DNA of 64,000 nucleotides from assembly GCF_015234585.1 (NCBI RefSeq), contig NZ_JADFCM010000008.1:1240001-1304000 (forward strand). The letters are read 5' to 3'. The notes under the pieces were generated by a model that was not told the DNA's origin, made no database searches, and worked only from the letters and a program-made list of their open reading frames with translations. This document shows, piece after piece, positions 17,299-26,152 of this stretch. Numbering within the stretch: the stretch's first letter is position 1; every line of letters begins with the position of its first letter. This stretch comes from Pseudalkalibacillus hwajinpoensis. GTDB taxonomy: Bacteria > Bacillota > Bacilli > Bacillales > Guptibacillaceae. The translations under genes were made by a program, and so were the position numbers.

Positions 17299-18588
17299 AT
17301 GAAATCTAGGGAATGGAAATATGGGATTGCGCTTTTTCTTGTAGGGATGTTAACTTTCGGTTTCTCACCGTCAAGTGGAAGTGCCCAAGGTGATTGCTTT
17401 AACACTGATGCGGCGCTAACACCAGAGGAGCAGCGAATAGAAGACGGTGCCCCGATCCCACAGCAAATCATGGATAAGGCGGAGTTTACAGTTTTTGCAG
17501 ATGAATTTAAGGAAGATTTGTGCAAAGCGAAAAGTGTAAAAAAAGCAGAGAAAGTGATCGAAAAGCATGGTGAGAAGCTGTGGGAGACGGCTGTTGCTCG
17601 AGCTCAGGGAGAACGAAATGATTTAGGGGAACTAGATCGTTATGATGATCGCCCGCTTTATTGGACTCGATTACATATGACTGCTGCCCTCAGGCAATGG
17701 GAACCATCATATACAGTAACGGAGAAAAAGCAAGAAGAACTGATGAAGAAACTAGAGTACACGTCAAGGGGAATTACTTCTATTGATTTTCCAAAAGGGA
17801 AGAAAGTTAAGCGCGTTTTAGTAAGCGGATTTGATCCATACCGTTTAGAACAGGAATTTAGGAGATCAAACCCTTCTGGCGCTGCAGCGCTTCAGATGGA
17901 TGGGAAAGTCGTTATGACGGAAGAAGGTCCAGCTTTTATTCAAGCAGCGAATTTTCCGGTACGATGGGATGATTTTGATGAAGGAATCGTTGAAGATACT
18001 TTTGGACCTTACCTGGTTAATAGTAAAGAGCAGGTGGATCTCATGATGACGATCAGTCAAGGTGGTCCAAAAGCTATGACCATTGAAGGATTTGCTGGCA
18101 GATGGCGCACAGGAATTGGAAACACTCTTGAAGACCGCTCAGAAGTTATTCCGACAGTCAGCAGCTGGCCGATGCCTGAAAAACTACCGGAATTTATCGA
18201 AACAACGCTTCCTTACAAGGAAATGATTGCAGCCAATACTGGACCATGGCCTGTGGAAAGAGGCGATGAAGTATGCGAATGGCTCGCACCAGAATATCGT
18301 GATAAACCGTATGAGTGCCATGAAGGAGGTCCAACTGAAGGATCAAAAGCTCGTAAAGGAGGAGGCGGAAGCTACTTATCGAATGAAAGTCAGTACCGAT
18401 CCAATCGTGTGCGAATTGGGATAGGAGCTTATGATATTCCGGGTGGACACCTTCACGTAGCCGCTCAGGAGTACTATCCTGAAGATCCTTCGGTTTATAT
18501 CACTGATGAGTTCCAAAAGTTCCGTCAGGCGACAGTAGATCAAACAGTTGAATTAGTTATAGCGGCTTCAGAGGCTGCTGAAAAGTAA
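17299..18588 (+). CDS. secreted pyroglutamyl-peptidase I-like protein, Cys position is Ser
   Basis: A 429-residue exported protein. Residues 1-29 form a signal peptide ending SGSAQG. A helical N-terminal region of about 140 residues follows, then a C15-like domain: KRVLVSGFDPYRLEQEFRRS followed by NPSGAAALQMDG, ISQGGPKAMTIEGFAGRWR for the Glu region, and GGHLHVAAQEYYPED for the His region. Pyroglutamyl peptidase uses a Cys in a YxCN-type motif. The aligned stretch here is GSYLSNESQYR with Ser361, so it is either a serine variant or inactive. The intracellular enzyme is about 210 residues, so this longer secreted form is a distinct branch. Confidence 0.75.
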   Translation: MKSREWKYGIALFLVGMLTFGFSPSSGSAQGDCFNTDAALTPEEQRIEDGAPIPQQIMDKAEFTVFADEFKEDLCKAKSVKKAEKVIEKHGEKLWETAVARAQGERNDLGELDRYDDRPLYWTRLHMTAALRQWEPSYTVTEKKQEELMKKLEYTSRGITSIDFPKGKKVKRVLVSGFDPYRLEQEFRRSNPSGAAALQMDGKVVMTEEGPAFIQAANFPVRWDDFDEGIVEDTFGPYLVNSKEQVDLMMTISQGGPKAMTIEGFAGRWRTGIGNTLEDRSEVIPTVSSWPMPEKLPEFIETTLPYKEMIAANTGPWPVERGDEVCEWLAPEYRDKPYECHEGGPTEGSKARKGGGGSYLSNESQYRSNRVRIGIGAYDIPGGHLHVAAQEYYPEDPSVYITDEFQKFRQATVDQTVELVIAASEAAEK

Positions 18589-18611
18589 CCGTTTAAGAAT
18601 AGTGAAAGAAG

Positions 18612-18655
18612 TATACAAAACAGCCCTTCATTTAAATGAAGGGCTGTTTTGTATA
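18612..18655 (+). terminator. perfect 44-bp palindromic terminator
   Basis: The two 22-base arms are exact inverted copies, centred at 18633/18634, and the 3' arm ends in TTTTGTATA. It ends the pyroglutamyl-peptidase-like transcript. Confidence 0.8.
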
Positions 18656-18803
18656 GCTTTAAGAGTTAATAGTAGGTCATCGAGGTTGGTTGAGATATAA
18701 AGCTAAAACCCTTTGCCGTACAAACTGCGATCATTTACACAGACGGAAGTCTTAATAAATAGAAGAAGAGAAGAAGCTCGTATTGAAGTAGAGAAGGCTT
18801 ATA

Positions 18804-18834
18804 TAACAAAAAAAAGAAGCGCACGCAGCGCTTC
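18804..18834 (-). terminator. lexA terminator
   Basis: On the minus strand GAAGCGCTGCGTGCGCTTC forms a tight hairpin followed by eight T residues. It begins at the lexA stop codon. Confidence 0.8.
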
Positions 18835-19454
18835 TAGTGGATTGAGCGAAAGACCCCAATTACTTTACCAAGAATAGAAACGGAATCAAGAATGATCGGT
18901 TCCATCGATGAGTTTTCCGGTTGAAGTCGGAAGTAGTTGCTTTCTTTAAAGAATCGTTTAACAGTTGCTTCAGCTTCATCTGTCATCGCGACAACAATAT
19001 CGCCGTTATTTGCAGTTGGTTGTTGCTTCACAATAACCATATCACCGTTATAAATACCAGCTTCGATCATACTATCCCCTTCAATCACAAGAATAAAGGT
19101 ATGCTCTTCATCCTGTGCAAACTGCTCTGGAAGCGGGAAGTATTCTTCTACATTTTCAATGGCAGTGATCGGTTGACCAGCAGTTACTTTACCAATGACG
19201 GGAACGTTTACAGTGTGTTGACGAGGAATATCGATCGTTTCATCAAGACCAAGCACTTCGATAGCTCTTGGTTTTGTTGGGTCTCGTCTAATATACCCTT
19301 TTTTCTCGAGTCTTGCCAGGTGGCCATGGACAGTGGAGCTTGAAGCGAGTCCAACAGCTTCGCCAATTTCTCTTACAGAGGGTGGATAACCCTTTTGCTT
19401 AACTTCGACTTTAATAAAGTCCAGAATGTCCTGCTGACGCTTTGATAGTTTCAT
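18834..19454 (-). CDS. lexA: LexA SOS repressor
   Basis: A 206-residue repressor, the normal length (B. subtilis 205). The N-terminal winged helix is [20 protein letters not shown] followed by [20 protein letters not shown]. The self-cleavage bond is Ala92-Gly93 in [11 protein letters not shown], and the catalytic pair is Ser128 ([11 protein letters not shown]) and Lys166 (EATVKRFF). The ATG at 19454 is used instead of the GTG at 19466, because GAGGTG is then correctly placed. It is divergent from yneA across three SOS boxes, so it represses itself and yneA and is relieved by RecA filaments after DNA damage. Confidence 0.97.
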   Translation of the reverse strand: MKLSKRQQDILDFIKVEVKQKGYPPSVREIGEAVGLASSSTVHGHLARLEKKGYIRRDPTKPRAIEVLGLDETIDIPRQHTVNVPVIGKVTAGQPITAIENVEEYFPLPEQFAQDEEHTFILVIEGDSMIEAGIYNGDMVIVKQQPTANNGDIVVAMTDEAEATVKRFFKESNYFRLQPENSSMEPIILDSVSILGKVIGVFRSIH

Positions 19455-19519
19455 AATATCTGGCACCTCGTTCCAATCTATCTATTTGTTAGTAGTATAC
19501 CAGAATTTTTGTTCGCATA

Positions 19520-19591
19520 CAAACATAAGTTCGAAGAAATTAGTTGACACGAACAGAGGTTCTGATATACTAAAAACAGAACAAATATTCG
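19520..19591. promoter_or_regulatory. three LexA (SOS) boxes and the yneA promoter
   Basis: Three matches to the Bacillus SOS box CGAACRNRYGTTYG lie between lexA and yneA: CAAACATAAGTTCG (19520-19533), CGAACAGAGGTTCT (19550-19563) and AGAACAAATATTCG (19578-19591). The middle box sits between a -35 TTGACA (19544-19549) and a -10 TATACT (19566-19571), so bound LexA blocks the yneA promoter. The arrangement is as in B. subtilis. Confidence 0.9.
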
Positions 19592-19608
19592 CATATGGGG
19601 TGATTGGG

Positions 19609-19929
19609 ATGAGAAAGCAAGCTGGGGGCTTGTCTGGAGTTGATTTTCTTGTCATTATATCTTTTGTAGCTGTGTTAATTATTGTGTTTTTATCTTTGCG
19701 AACAGCTGCAGCTGAGGAGTATGATCGTTACACAACGGTACAATTGGAGCAGGGAGATACTGTTTTAGAAATTGCGGAAGAATATCGTACTGCACATGAG
19801 TTGTCTGATCGGAAGTTCGTCAGCTGGGTTGAAGAAGTGAATAGCATTGATGCAAACCGAATTACAGCAGGAGATACTCTCATCATCCCTGTTGAAGCGA
19901 ACGCTACCGCACTTGGGGGTAAAGAATAA
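19609..19929 (+). CDS. yneA: YneA, SOS-induced cell division suppressor
   Basis: A 106-residue protein (B. subtilis 105). One N-terminal membrane helix (FLVIISFVAVLIIVFLSL) anchors an extracytoplasmic LysM domain, about residues 42-97 (YTTVQLEQGDTVLEIAEEY ... ITAGDTLIIPV). YneA delays septation during the SOS response. The ATG at 19609 is preceded by GGGGTGATTGGG. The longer upstream frame would run through the SOS boxes and promoter. It is first in yneA-yneB-ynzC. Confidence 0.93.
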   Translation: MRKQAGGLSGVDFLVIISFVAVLIIVFLSLRTAAAEEYDRYTTVQLEQGDTVLEIAEEYRTAHELSDRKFVSWVEEVNSIDANRITAGDTLIIPVEANATALGGKE

Positions 19930-20583
<654 letters not shown>

Positions 20584-20649
20584 ACTTGTCTATGTTCAAA
20601 ACATGCGTTAGCATGTGAGATACAAGTTTCAGTAAAGGAGCTATTTTAC

Positions 20650-20886
20650 ATGCCTTTTGAAGATAAACTCCAAAGAATTAACGAGCTATCTCGTAAAGCA
20701 AAAGAATCATCATTAACAGAAGATGAGAAAAAAGAACAGAAAAAGCTACGTAAGGAATATTTAGCAAATTTCCGTTCTTCTTTCAAAAACCAACTTCATT
20801 CTATAAAAGTTGTGGATGAAGAAGGCACAGATGTAACACCTGAAAAGCTTAAGGAAAGCAAGAAAAACCGTCGCTTTCTTCAGTAG
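20650..20886 (+). CDS. ynzC: YnzC, DUF896 protein
   Basis: A 78-residue DUF896 protein. An N-terminal helical hairpin (QRINELSRKAKESSLTEDEK followed by KEQKKLRKEYLANFRSSFKN) is followed by HSIKVVDEEGTDVTPEKLK and a short disordered tail. It lies third in the SOS operon as in B. subtilis. AGTAAAGGAGCTATTTTAC precedes the ATG. The function is unknown. Confidence 0.93.
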   Translation: MPFEDKLQRINELSRKAKESSLTEDEKKEQKKLRKEYLANFRSSFKNQLHSIKVVDEEGTDVTPEKLKESKKNRRFLQ

Positions 20887-20930
20887 AAAATAGCCTGATT
20901 TTGCGAAAAGCAAAATTAGGCTATTTTTAT
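20887..20930 (+). terminator. terminator of the yneA-yneB-ynzC operon
   Basis: AAATAGCCTGATTTTGC pairs with GCAAAATTAGGCTATTT around a GAAAA loop, followed by TTAT. In B. subtilis tkt follows ynzC. Here the transcript ends. Confidence 0.85.
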
Positions 20931-21003
20931 GGTTGCAATTTTTCAAATATTCGTTATACTGTACTATAACAAGATGTACTAATACAAAACGGAGAGGGCG
21001 GAT

Positions 21004-21291
21004 ATGATGTTTGTTGTAACTGATTCTGCAGCTGAGTTTTACAAAAATGAAATGGAACTTGGTAACGGTGATTGCTTAAGGTTATTCGTACGCTACGCAG
21101 GGAGTGGAGACAGCGGAGGTTTTTCTCTTGGGGTCATGTCTGATAAGCCTTCATATGATGATTATAAGCAAGAAATTGGAGGAGTTACGTACTTCGTTCG
21201 ACCAGACGATCAATGGTTTGTTGATCGAATGAAGCTTGATTATGATGAGAGATCCGGCGGTGTTCTTTGTGACCTGCCGAGTATGGCATAG
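21004..21291 (+). CDS. HesB/IscA-like (YneR-type) protein
   Basis: A 95-residue HesB-domain protein, paralogous to the yneR product at 40.9 kb: DSAAEFYKNEMELGNGDCLR, FVRYAGSGDSGGFSLGVMSD and VTYFVRPDDQWFVDRMKLDY match the same landmarks. It lacks the three-Cys set of true A-type Fe-S carriers, having Cys only near residues 24 and 89. A promoter TTGCAA - 16 bp - TATACT lies upstream and a perfect hairpin follows, so it is monocistronic. It occupies the place where tkt stands in B. subtilis. Confidence 0.78.
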   Translation: MMFVVTDSAAEFYKNEMELGNGDCLRLFVRYAGSGDSGGFSLGVMSDKPSYDDYKQEIGGVTYFVRPDDQWFVDRMKLDYDERSGGVLCDLPSMA

Positions 21292-21297
21292 CATTCT

Positions 21298-21342
21298 AAA
21301 GACCTGTACTATAACATATATGTTATAGTACAGGTCTTTTTA
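21298..21342 (+). terminator. rho-independent terminator
   Basis: AAAGACCTGTACTATAACA pairs perfectly with TGTTATAGTACAGGTCTTT across a four-base turn, followed by T residues. Confidence 0.85.
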
Positions 21343-21451
21343 ATTTCGACAAAACTAGTGAAGGCTAGCCTCCATGTATAGACAATCATTTTATGAGAAC
21401 TCATTTATACTTTCTTTTATATGAGTCGATTCTTTGGCAGGGGGGAGTTAT

Positions 21452-21895
21452 ATGAGGCATTACGAAATGTACTTCGTTAAGCAGCACATTGCAGAACAAT
21501 ATGCTGGTAAGGAGCATCTGTTGTATCAACTTTTCCTCGAAAGGAAGCGGGCCATTCAGGCCGATCAGAAAGAGCTTCTAGAAAAACAGGTAGCCTTTAT
21601 TACAGATCCTGTTGAAGAAGAAGAACTAAATACCTGTTTAGTCAATGAATTGGGTGGCTTTCGCACGTATGAATATAAAAATGAAGGGCATCGATTGTGT
21701 ATTAAACAATCTAAAAGTGATGCATCTTTATTTGTAAGAAGTGAGAAGATAAATATATATGCTAGCGGATCAAACGAGGCTGAAACAGTCTTTTTTGAAG
21801 TGATACGAAAATTAACTCCTTCGTTCTTTGCGATTGACTTCCAATCCGGTCGATACGGGTGGCTTAACCCGATTAAACAACAGAAACTAGTTTGA
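21452..21895 (+). CDS. sirA: SirA, sporulation inhibitor of replication
   Basis: A 147-residue protein (B. subtilis SirA/YneE 148). It keeps the diagnostic C-terminal stretch ETVFFEVIRKLTPSFFAIDF followed by QSGRYGWLNPIKQ, and the N-terminal MRHYEMYFVKQHIAEQY. SirA binds domain I of DnaA at the onset of sporulation and blocks new rounds of initiation. The ATG at 21452 follows GGGGGGAGTTAT. The position upstream of yneF matches B. subtilis. Confidence 0.9.
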   Translation: MRHYEMYFVKQHIAEQYAGKEHLLYQLFLERKRAIQADQKELLEKQVAFITDPVEEEELNTCLVNELGGFRTYEYKNEGHRLCIKQSKSDASLFVRSEKINIYASGSNEAETVFFEVIRKLTPSFFAIDFQSGRYGWLNPIKQQKLV

Positions 21896-21987
21896 ATAAA
21901 CTCCTACTATTTTAATAGACGTTATTGTATAATCATTAAGGGTTGTAGTACACTATTGGAAGAGAAAGAATAAGGAGGAAATCTAGA

Positions 21988-22215
21988 ATGTGGTGGATGT
22001 ACACGCTTGTGGGCGTGCTAGCGTTGATTGCTGGAGTAGCACTTGGCTTTTTTATTGCCCGCAAATATATGATGGACTATTTAAAGAAGAATCCCCCTAT
22101 TAATGAAAATATGCTTCGTGTAATGATGATGCAAATGGGGCAAAAACCTTCTCAGAAGAAGATTAATCAGATGATGAAGGCTATGAATAGTCAAATGACA
22201 AACAACGATAAATAG
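21988..22215 (+). CDS. yneF: YneF, UPF0154 membrane protein
   Basis: A 75-residue protein with one N-terminal membrane helix ([20 protein letters not shown]) and the family signature [20 protein letters not shown], ending [19 protein letters not shown]. It is nearly identical in layout to B. subtilis YneF (72 residues). Small conserved Firmicute membrane protein of unknown role. AAGGAGGAAATCTAGA precedes the ATG. Confidence 0.95.
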   Translation: MWWMYTLVGVLALIAGVALGFFIARKYMMDYLKKNPPINENMLRVMMMQMGQKPSQKKINQMMKAMNSQMTNNDK

Positions 22216-22222
22216 CTTATTG

Positions 22223-22248
22223 AGCACTCTGGTAGCAGAGTGCTTTTT
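22223..22248 (+). terminator. rho-independent terminator
   Basis: AGCACTCTG pairs with CAGAGTGCT, followed by TTTT, after yneF. Confidence 0.8.
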
Positions 22249-22329
22249 GTATGGAGTAATTTTGGTTGACGGGTCTAATTGGTGTGATGGTATGATAGAT
22301 TAGACTATAAAAAATCAGGAAGTGTTCAC

Positions 22330-23214
22330 ATGACAATGAAAAATTTAGTAGTAGCAACAGGCCTTTCGTTCGCGCTTTTAGCCGGATGTCAGGCAGGAGA
22401 TGGAGAGCAAACGTCTAACCAGACAGAGAATCAGTCACAGAATGATGGACAGACGAATAACGGCTCCTCGAATAGTTCCGAAAATAATGATGGAAACCAA
22501 AACAAAAACAATCAAAATGATAGCAGCAAGAAAGAAGATCAAGAAAGCGATCAAAGCGATGAAGCCAAAAAGGATAAATCAGCAGCGTATCCAACGATGG
22601 CTGAAACAGTTGAGAAAAATGGAGAGAATTTAACTGTAACGAATCCAGACAGCATTTATGTTGTGGCAAATAAAGAGCGAAATTTACCTTCTGACTTTGT
22701 GCCCGAAAATCTTGTGGAACCGGATGTTTCTTCATACGCACCAAAAGATGATCCTAAAAGGCTAATGGTCAAGGAAGCGGCTACAGCGCTTGAAAAAATG
22801 TTTGCCGGTGCAAAGAAAGATGGATTTGAATTAAAAGCTGTCTCTGGCTACCGCTCCTATGAGCGCCAGGAAGCTATTTTTGCTTATAATGCTGAACAAC
22901 GTGGAGAAGAAGTAGCAAACCAGGTAAGTGCTCAGGCGGGCCAGAGTGAACATCAGACGGGATTAACGATGGATATTAGCACGCCTTCTCTCGGAAGCTC
23001 TCTTACCGAAGAATTTGGCAATACGCCAGAAGGTAAGTGGGTAGCAGAGCATGCGCATGAATATGGCTTTGTTGTTCGTTACTTAAAAGGAAAAGAAGAT
23101 ATCACTGGCTATCAGTATGAGCCATGGCACGTTCGCTATGTGGGCAAGGAAGCGGCTTCTGATGTTCATGAAGCGGGCGTTACGCTTGAAGAATTTTTCT
23201 CTGAAGAAAAATAG
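22330..23214 (+). CDS. VanY/LdcB-type D-Ala-D-Ala or LD-carboxypeptidase lipoprotein
   Basis: A 294-residue lipoprotein (lipobox LLAGC, Cys20). Residues about 22-85 are a disordered Asn/Gln/Ser-rich linker. The C-terminal M15 VanY domain shows AVSGYRSYERQEAIF, the zinc ligands in SEHQTGLTMDIS, GKWVAEHAHEYGFVVRY and EPWHVRYVG. Such enzymes trim the C-terminal D-alanine of murein stem peptides outside the membrane. B. subtilis YodJ is similar. A promoter TTGACG - 19 bp - TATGAT lies in front. It stands between yneF and ccdA, where B. subtilis has ynzD. Confidence 0.9.
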   Translation: MTMKNLVVATGLSFALLAGCQAGDGEQTSNQTENQSQNDGQTNNGSSNSSENNDGNQNKNNQNDSSKKEDQESDQSDEAKKDKSAAYPTMAETVEKNGENLTVTNPDSIYVVANKERNLPSDFVPENLVEPDVSSYAPKDDPKRLMVKEAATALEKMFAGAKKDGFELKAVSGYRSYERQEAIFAYNAEQRGEEVANQVSAQAGQSEHQTGLTMDISTPSLGSSLTEEFGNTPEGKWVAEHAHEYGFVVRYLKGKEDITGYQYEPWHVRYVGKEAASDVHEAGVTLEEFFSEEK

Positions 23215-23319
23215 TTATGGAATGTTCATAGTTTGAATAAGATAAATCGTTTACAATAAAGGTTGAAATGGTAACGACATGCACATGATAAGATCATGCA
23301 TTAGACAGGGAGTAATTTA

Positions 23320-24030
23320 ATGGCAGATTTGAACTTGTTTTTAGCATTCGGAGCCGGCTTTTTATCGTTCATCTCACCGTGCGTGCTACCGCTTTATCCA
23401 GCGTTTATTTCTTATATCACTGGGGTATCCGTTGACGACCTGAAAGAAGAACGAGGAATGATGCAGAAAAGGGCAATTCTTCATACGATCTTCTTTTTAA
23501 TAGGGTTTTCAATTATTTTCCTCGTATTAGGGATGTCAACATCGCTCGTTGGAAATTTATTTATTCAGTACAAAGAGCTTCTTCGTCAAGTTGGCGCCAT
23601 TTTGATTGTGGTATTTGGACTTGTAGTAGTAGGTTTTTGGACGCCGAAATTTCTAATGAAAGATCGCAGGTTAAAAATTCGAAATCGCCCATCTGGCTTT
23701 GTTGGATCGATTTTAATTGGGATGGGTTTTGCGGCAGGTTGGACACCTTGTACAGGGCCGATTTTAGCTGCGGTTATTGCGTTGGGTGTTTCAAACCCTG
23801 GAGCTGGCTTCATGTACATGGTAGCTTATACGCTTGGTTTTTCTGTTCCATTTTTCATTCTGTCCTTTTTTATCGGTCGAATGCACTGGATTAAGAAAAA
23901 TAGCCGGTTCATTATGAAGGCTGGCGGGTACTTAATGATTGTAATGGGTATCTTGCTTTACTTTAACTTTATGACAATGTTTACATCGTTCCTTGTAAAT
24001 AACCTGTTTGGTGGATTTCAAGGATTTTAA
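23320..24030 (+). CDS. ccdA: CcdA, thiol-disulfide transport protein for cytochrome c maturation
   Basis: A 236-residue protein of six membrane helices. The two redox cysteines lie in [15 protein letters not shown] and [20 protein letters not shown], as in CcdA/DsbD-beta. It carries electrons from cytosolic thioredoxin across the membrane to reduce apocytochrome c cysteines, and supports spore cortex redox chemistry through StoA. AGGGAGTAATTTA precedes the ATG. ccdC lies 600 bases downstream, but yneI, which separates them in B. subtilis, is absent. Confidence 0.96.
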   Translation: MADLNLFLAFGAGFLSFISPCVLPLYPAFISYITGVSVDDLKEERGMMQKRAILHTIFFLIGFSIIFLVLGMSTSLVGNLFIQYKELLRQVGAILIVVFGLVVVGFWTPKFLMKDRRLKIRNRPSGFVGSILIGMGFAAGWTPCTGPILAAVIALGVSNPGAGFMYMVAYTLGFSVPFFILSFFIGRMHWIKKNSRFIMKAGGYLMIVMGILLYFNFMTMFTSFLVNNLFGGFQGF

Positions 24031-24050
24031 TGAAGAAAGGGTGTAGAAAT

Positions 24051-24506
24051 GTGAAGGGGACAAATGACCTTATACTTAAAACGACGACAACGATTATCGT
24101 CTTTATTATTCTAGGATTTTCAATATACTTATTCTTCGCTGGTCATAATGCGCCTGGTGGAGGTTTCATCGGAGGACTTATGACGGCGGGCGCTCTGGTG
24201 CTTCTTTATATCTCTTATGGCTTTAAAACCATGAATAAGGTCATCCGCATTGATTTTAAGAACTTTATTCCGATCGGTCTTCTGATTGCTGTTCTCACTG
24301 GCGTCGGTTCCTTTCTTTTTGGACAACCGTTCTTGAGTCAGACAGACGCGTACTTTGAGCTTCCGATTCTCGGTCATTCTCACCTCGCGACAGCAATGTT
24401 ATTTGATCTAGGTGTTTATTTTACGGTTGTCGGTGTTACGATGACGATTATTTTAAGCATCGCGGCAGATGAAGGCGAAGAAGAACTTTCTAAAGTAAAT
24501 GGTTAA
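24051..24506 (+). CDS. mrpB: orphan Mrp-type Na+/H+ antiporter subunit B
   Basis: A 151-residue MrpB/MnhB protein. It starts NDLILKTTTTIIVFIILGFS, has the hallmark FFAGHNAPGGGFIGGLMTAG and ends LFDLGVYFTVVGVTMTIILS, with four membrane helices. MrpB normally works only in the hetero-oligomeric MrpABCDEFG complex, whose genes form one operon. No other mrp gene is here. The GTG at 24051 (AAAGGGTGTAGAAAT before it) is preferred over the ATG at 24030 that overlaps the ccdA stop. It sits where yneI stands in B. subtilis and is followed by a terminator. Confidence 0.88.
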   Translation: MKGTNDLILKTTTTIIVFIILGFSIYLFFAGHNAPGGGFIGGLMTAGALVLLYISYGFKTMNKVIRIDFKNFIPIGLLIAVLTGVGSFLFGQPFLSQTDAYFELPILGHSHLATAMLFDLGVYFTVVGVTMTIILSIAADEGEEELSKVNG

Positions 24507-24510
24507 TGTG

Positions 24511-24540
24511 AAAAGAACGGTTGTGAACCGTTCTTTTTTT
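24511..24540 (+). terminator. rho-independent terminator
   Basis: AAGAACGGTT pairs with AACCGTTCTT around GTG, followed by T residues, after mrpB. Confidence 0.85.
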
Positions 24541-24616
24541 CGTGCGCTTGTATTTTTTGTCTCTTCCACATACAATGGAAATGATGGGTAGTACGGTATA
24601 GGTGAGGGATGAGTAT

Positions 24617-25105
24617 ATGCTGATTTTAAGTACAGTTGTTGGAGCTATGATGGCTCTTGCGATGGTAGTAATCAGGTTGAAAGCTTCAAAAAAACCTGCA
24701 ACGATAAGGAAAATAATACTTCCGCCCTTTTTTATGGCAACTGGTTTTTTGATGTTCGTTGTTCCGGATGCTAGGGTTCCGTGGTACGAAGCGATTGAAG
24801 CGCTATCAGTTGGAGCGGCTTTTTCGTTGTTATTGATTCGGACTTCTAAGTTTGAGATTAAAGATGACCAAATTTATTTAACCCGTTCAAAAGCTTTTGC
24901 GTTTATTTTGATCGGCTTACTTCTAGTGCGAATCGTTTTTAAACTAATTATTGGGGAGTCAATCCCTGTGCTTCAAACAAGCTCGCTTTTCTTCGTATTA
25001 GCGTTTGGTATGATCGTTCCATGGAGAATTTCGATGTATTATCAATTTAAGAAAACGGAACGAAGCCGAGGACACAGTGGTCGACTTCATCAAACATTAC
25101 TCTAA
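24617..25105 (+). CDS. ccdC: CcdC family protein (YneJ)
   Basis: A 162-residue membrane protein with four to five helices, matching B. subtilis CcdC: TVVGAMMALAMVVIRLKASK, PPFFMATGFLMFVVPDARVP, EALSVGAAFSLLLIRTSKFE and the end VPWRISMYYQFKK. It is linked to cytochrome c biogenesis by position near ccdA, and its precise role is unknown. The ATG at 24617 is chosen because GAGGGATGAGTAT lies before it. A promoter TTGTAT - 17 bp - TACAAT lies upstream. Confidence 0.88.
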   Translation: MLILSTVVGAMMALAMVVIRLKASKKPATIRKIILPPFFMATGFLMFVVPDARVPWYEAIEALSVGAAFSLLLIRTSKFEIKDDQIYLTRSKAFAFILIGLLLVRIVFKLIIGESIPVLQTSSLFFVLAFGMIVPWRISMYYQFKKTERSRGHSGRLHQTLL

Positions 25106-25140
25106 AAAAACTCGTTTAGCAGATGCTAAACGAGTTTTTT
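25104..25140. terminator. bidirectional terminator between ccdC and yneK
   Basis: AAACTCGTTTAGCA pairs with TGCTAAACGAGTTT, flanked by A- and T-runs, so it can stop both convergent transcripts. Confidence 0.85.
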
Positions 25141-25565
25141 TATTGAAGCAAATGATGATAGGGGCTCATATCAATTCGCTTTTCATTTAATTTTTTCACG
25201 AGCCATTTGTGATCTCGTTTCGGAGTAGCGATAATATACCCTCGAATTATTAAGTCTTGAGACATATCTTTCGCTTTTTCTTTTAACGCAAGCTCGCCAA
25301 TTGTTCCTGCAATCTTATACTTAGCAATATCTCGAAACAATTCAGGCACAGGTGCGACTAGTTCGTCTAATAACTTTTTTTGATCATTGCTCCACATATG
25401 CTTCGTTTGTTCAATGTAGTGCTCTTGCCAGTCAAGAGTTGATTTGCCATCTTCTTTTGGAAGGCGCTTTAGAAACTTCCGAAACATAAAGAATCCACCA
25501 ATTGCAATTAGTGAAATTAAGATCACTGTCCATCCAACGATAAACCATTGAAACCATCCTGCCAA
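25140..25565 (-). CDS. yneK: YneK, DUF2621 protein
   Basis: A 141-residue protein with one N-terminal membrane helix (FIVGWTVILISLIAIGGFFM) and a conserved soluble part: LDWQEHYIEQTKHMWSNDQK, PELFRDIAKYKIAGTIGELA and TPKRDHKWLVKKLNEK. It matches B. subtilis YneK. The start is a TTG at 25565, because GAGGTGAGCGCG provides the RBS for it. The upstream GTG at 25574 would overlap that RBS. It is the last gene of the yne synteny block before the selenium locus. Confidence 0.88.
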   Translation of the reverse strand: MAGWFQWFIVGWTVILISLIAIGGFFMFRKFLKRLPKEDGKSTLDWQEHYIEQTKHMWSNDQKKLLDELVAPVPELFRDIAKYKIAGTIGELALKEKAKDMSQDLIIRGYIIATPKRDHKWLVKKLNEKRIDMSPYHHLLQ

Positions 25566-25654
25566 CGCGCTCACCTCATGGCATCATAATATAAACTGTA
25601 TGAATACGGTCACATTATACGCCGAAAGCGCTTTTTAATCAAGAGGGTAGGGGG

Positions 25655-26035
25655 TTACGTTTCAATCGTAGAGGATGATGAAGGTGTGAAGTTGACTACT
25701 TCGACGACGATAGGGGTGTTTAATAATAGGGATGTAGCGGCAGGAACGTCGAATGCTAACTCTCCGACACCTGTAGCTCCTGGTGTATAAGTTGAGAGGT
25801 CCTGCATTTGTAAGACACCATTTACATATACGTTAAAGTAGCTATTGTCTGTATTTAGTGTAGGTAAAGTTGTTACCGTAGCTCCTGTATCATCAAAGAA
25901 ATCTGCCGCATCAATTGTTAGGGTGGTTGCGCCAGTAATTAAGCTAGTTGTGTTATAGAAAAAACGTTGGGTATCAGGAGTAGTCGCAACAGTAGTCGTC
26001 ACGTTAGCTACAATTTTCATGATTTGTAAGGCCAT
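25655..26035 (-). CDS. DUF4183 protein
   Basis: A 126-residue DUF4183 protein of beta-strand and Thr-rich character (TSLITGATTLTIDAADFFDD, YFNVYVNGVLQMQDLSTYTP). The motif F/Y-x-V-Y/F-VNGVLQ is shared with its neighbour at 26.2 kb. DUF4183 proteins are common in spore formers, and some are found at the spore surface. The ATG at 26035 follows AGGAGGTGAACGA, so the six upstream codons of the longer frame are excluded. It is divergent from the second DUF4183 gene. Confidence 0.8.
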   Translation of the reverse strand: MALQIMKIVANVTTTVATTPDTQRFFYNTTSLITGATTLTIDAADFFDDTGATVTTLPTLNTDNSYFNVYVNGVLQMQDLSTYTPGATGVGELAFDVPAATSLLLNTPIVVEVVNFTPSSSSTIET

Positions 26036-26152
26036 TCGTTCACCTCCTGTCATTTTATAATATGCTCATAACAAAATGATGTAAGGGGACAATCAATTGG
26101 TTTTATTCGTTAATAAAAAAATGTGCGTTGTGTAAAGAGAGGAGTGGTTCTA

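Noticed and set aside
24051..24506. Start of an mrp operon
   Set aside because: A strong terminator follows directly and the next gene is ccdC. No other mrp subunit occurs in the window.
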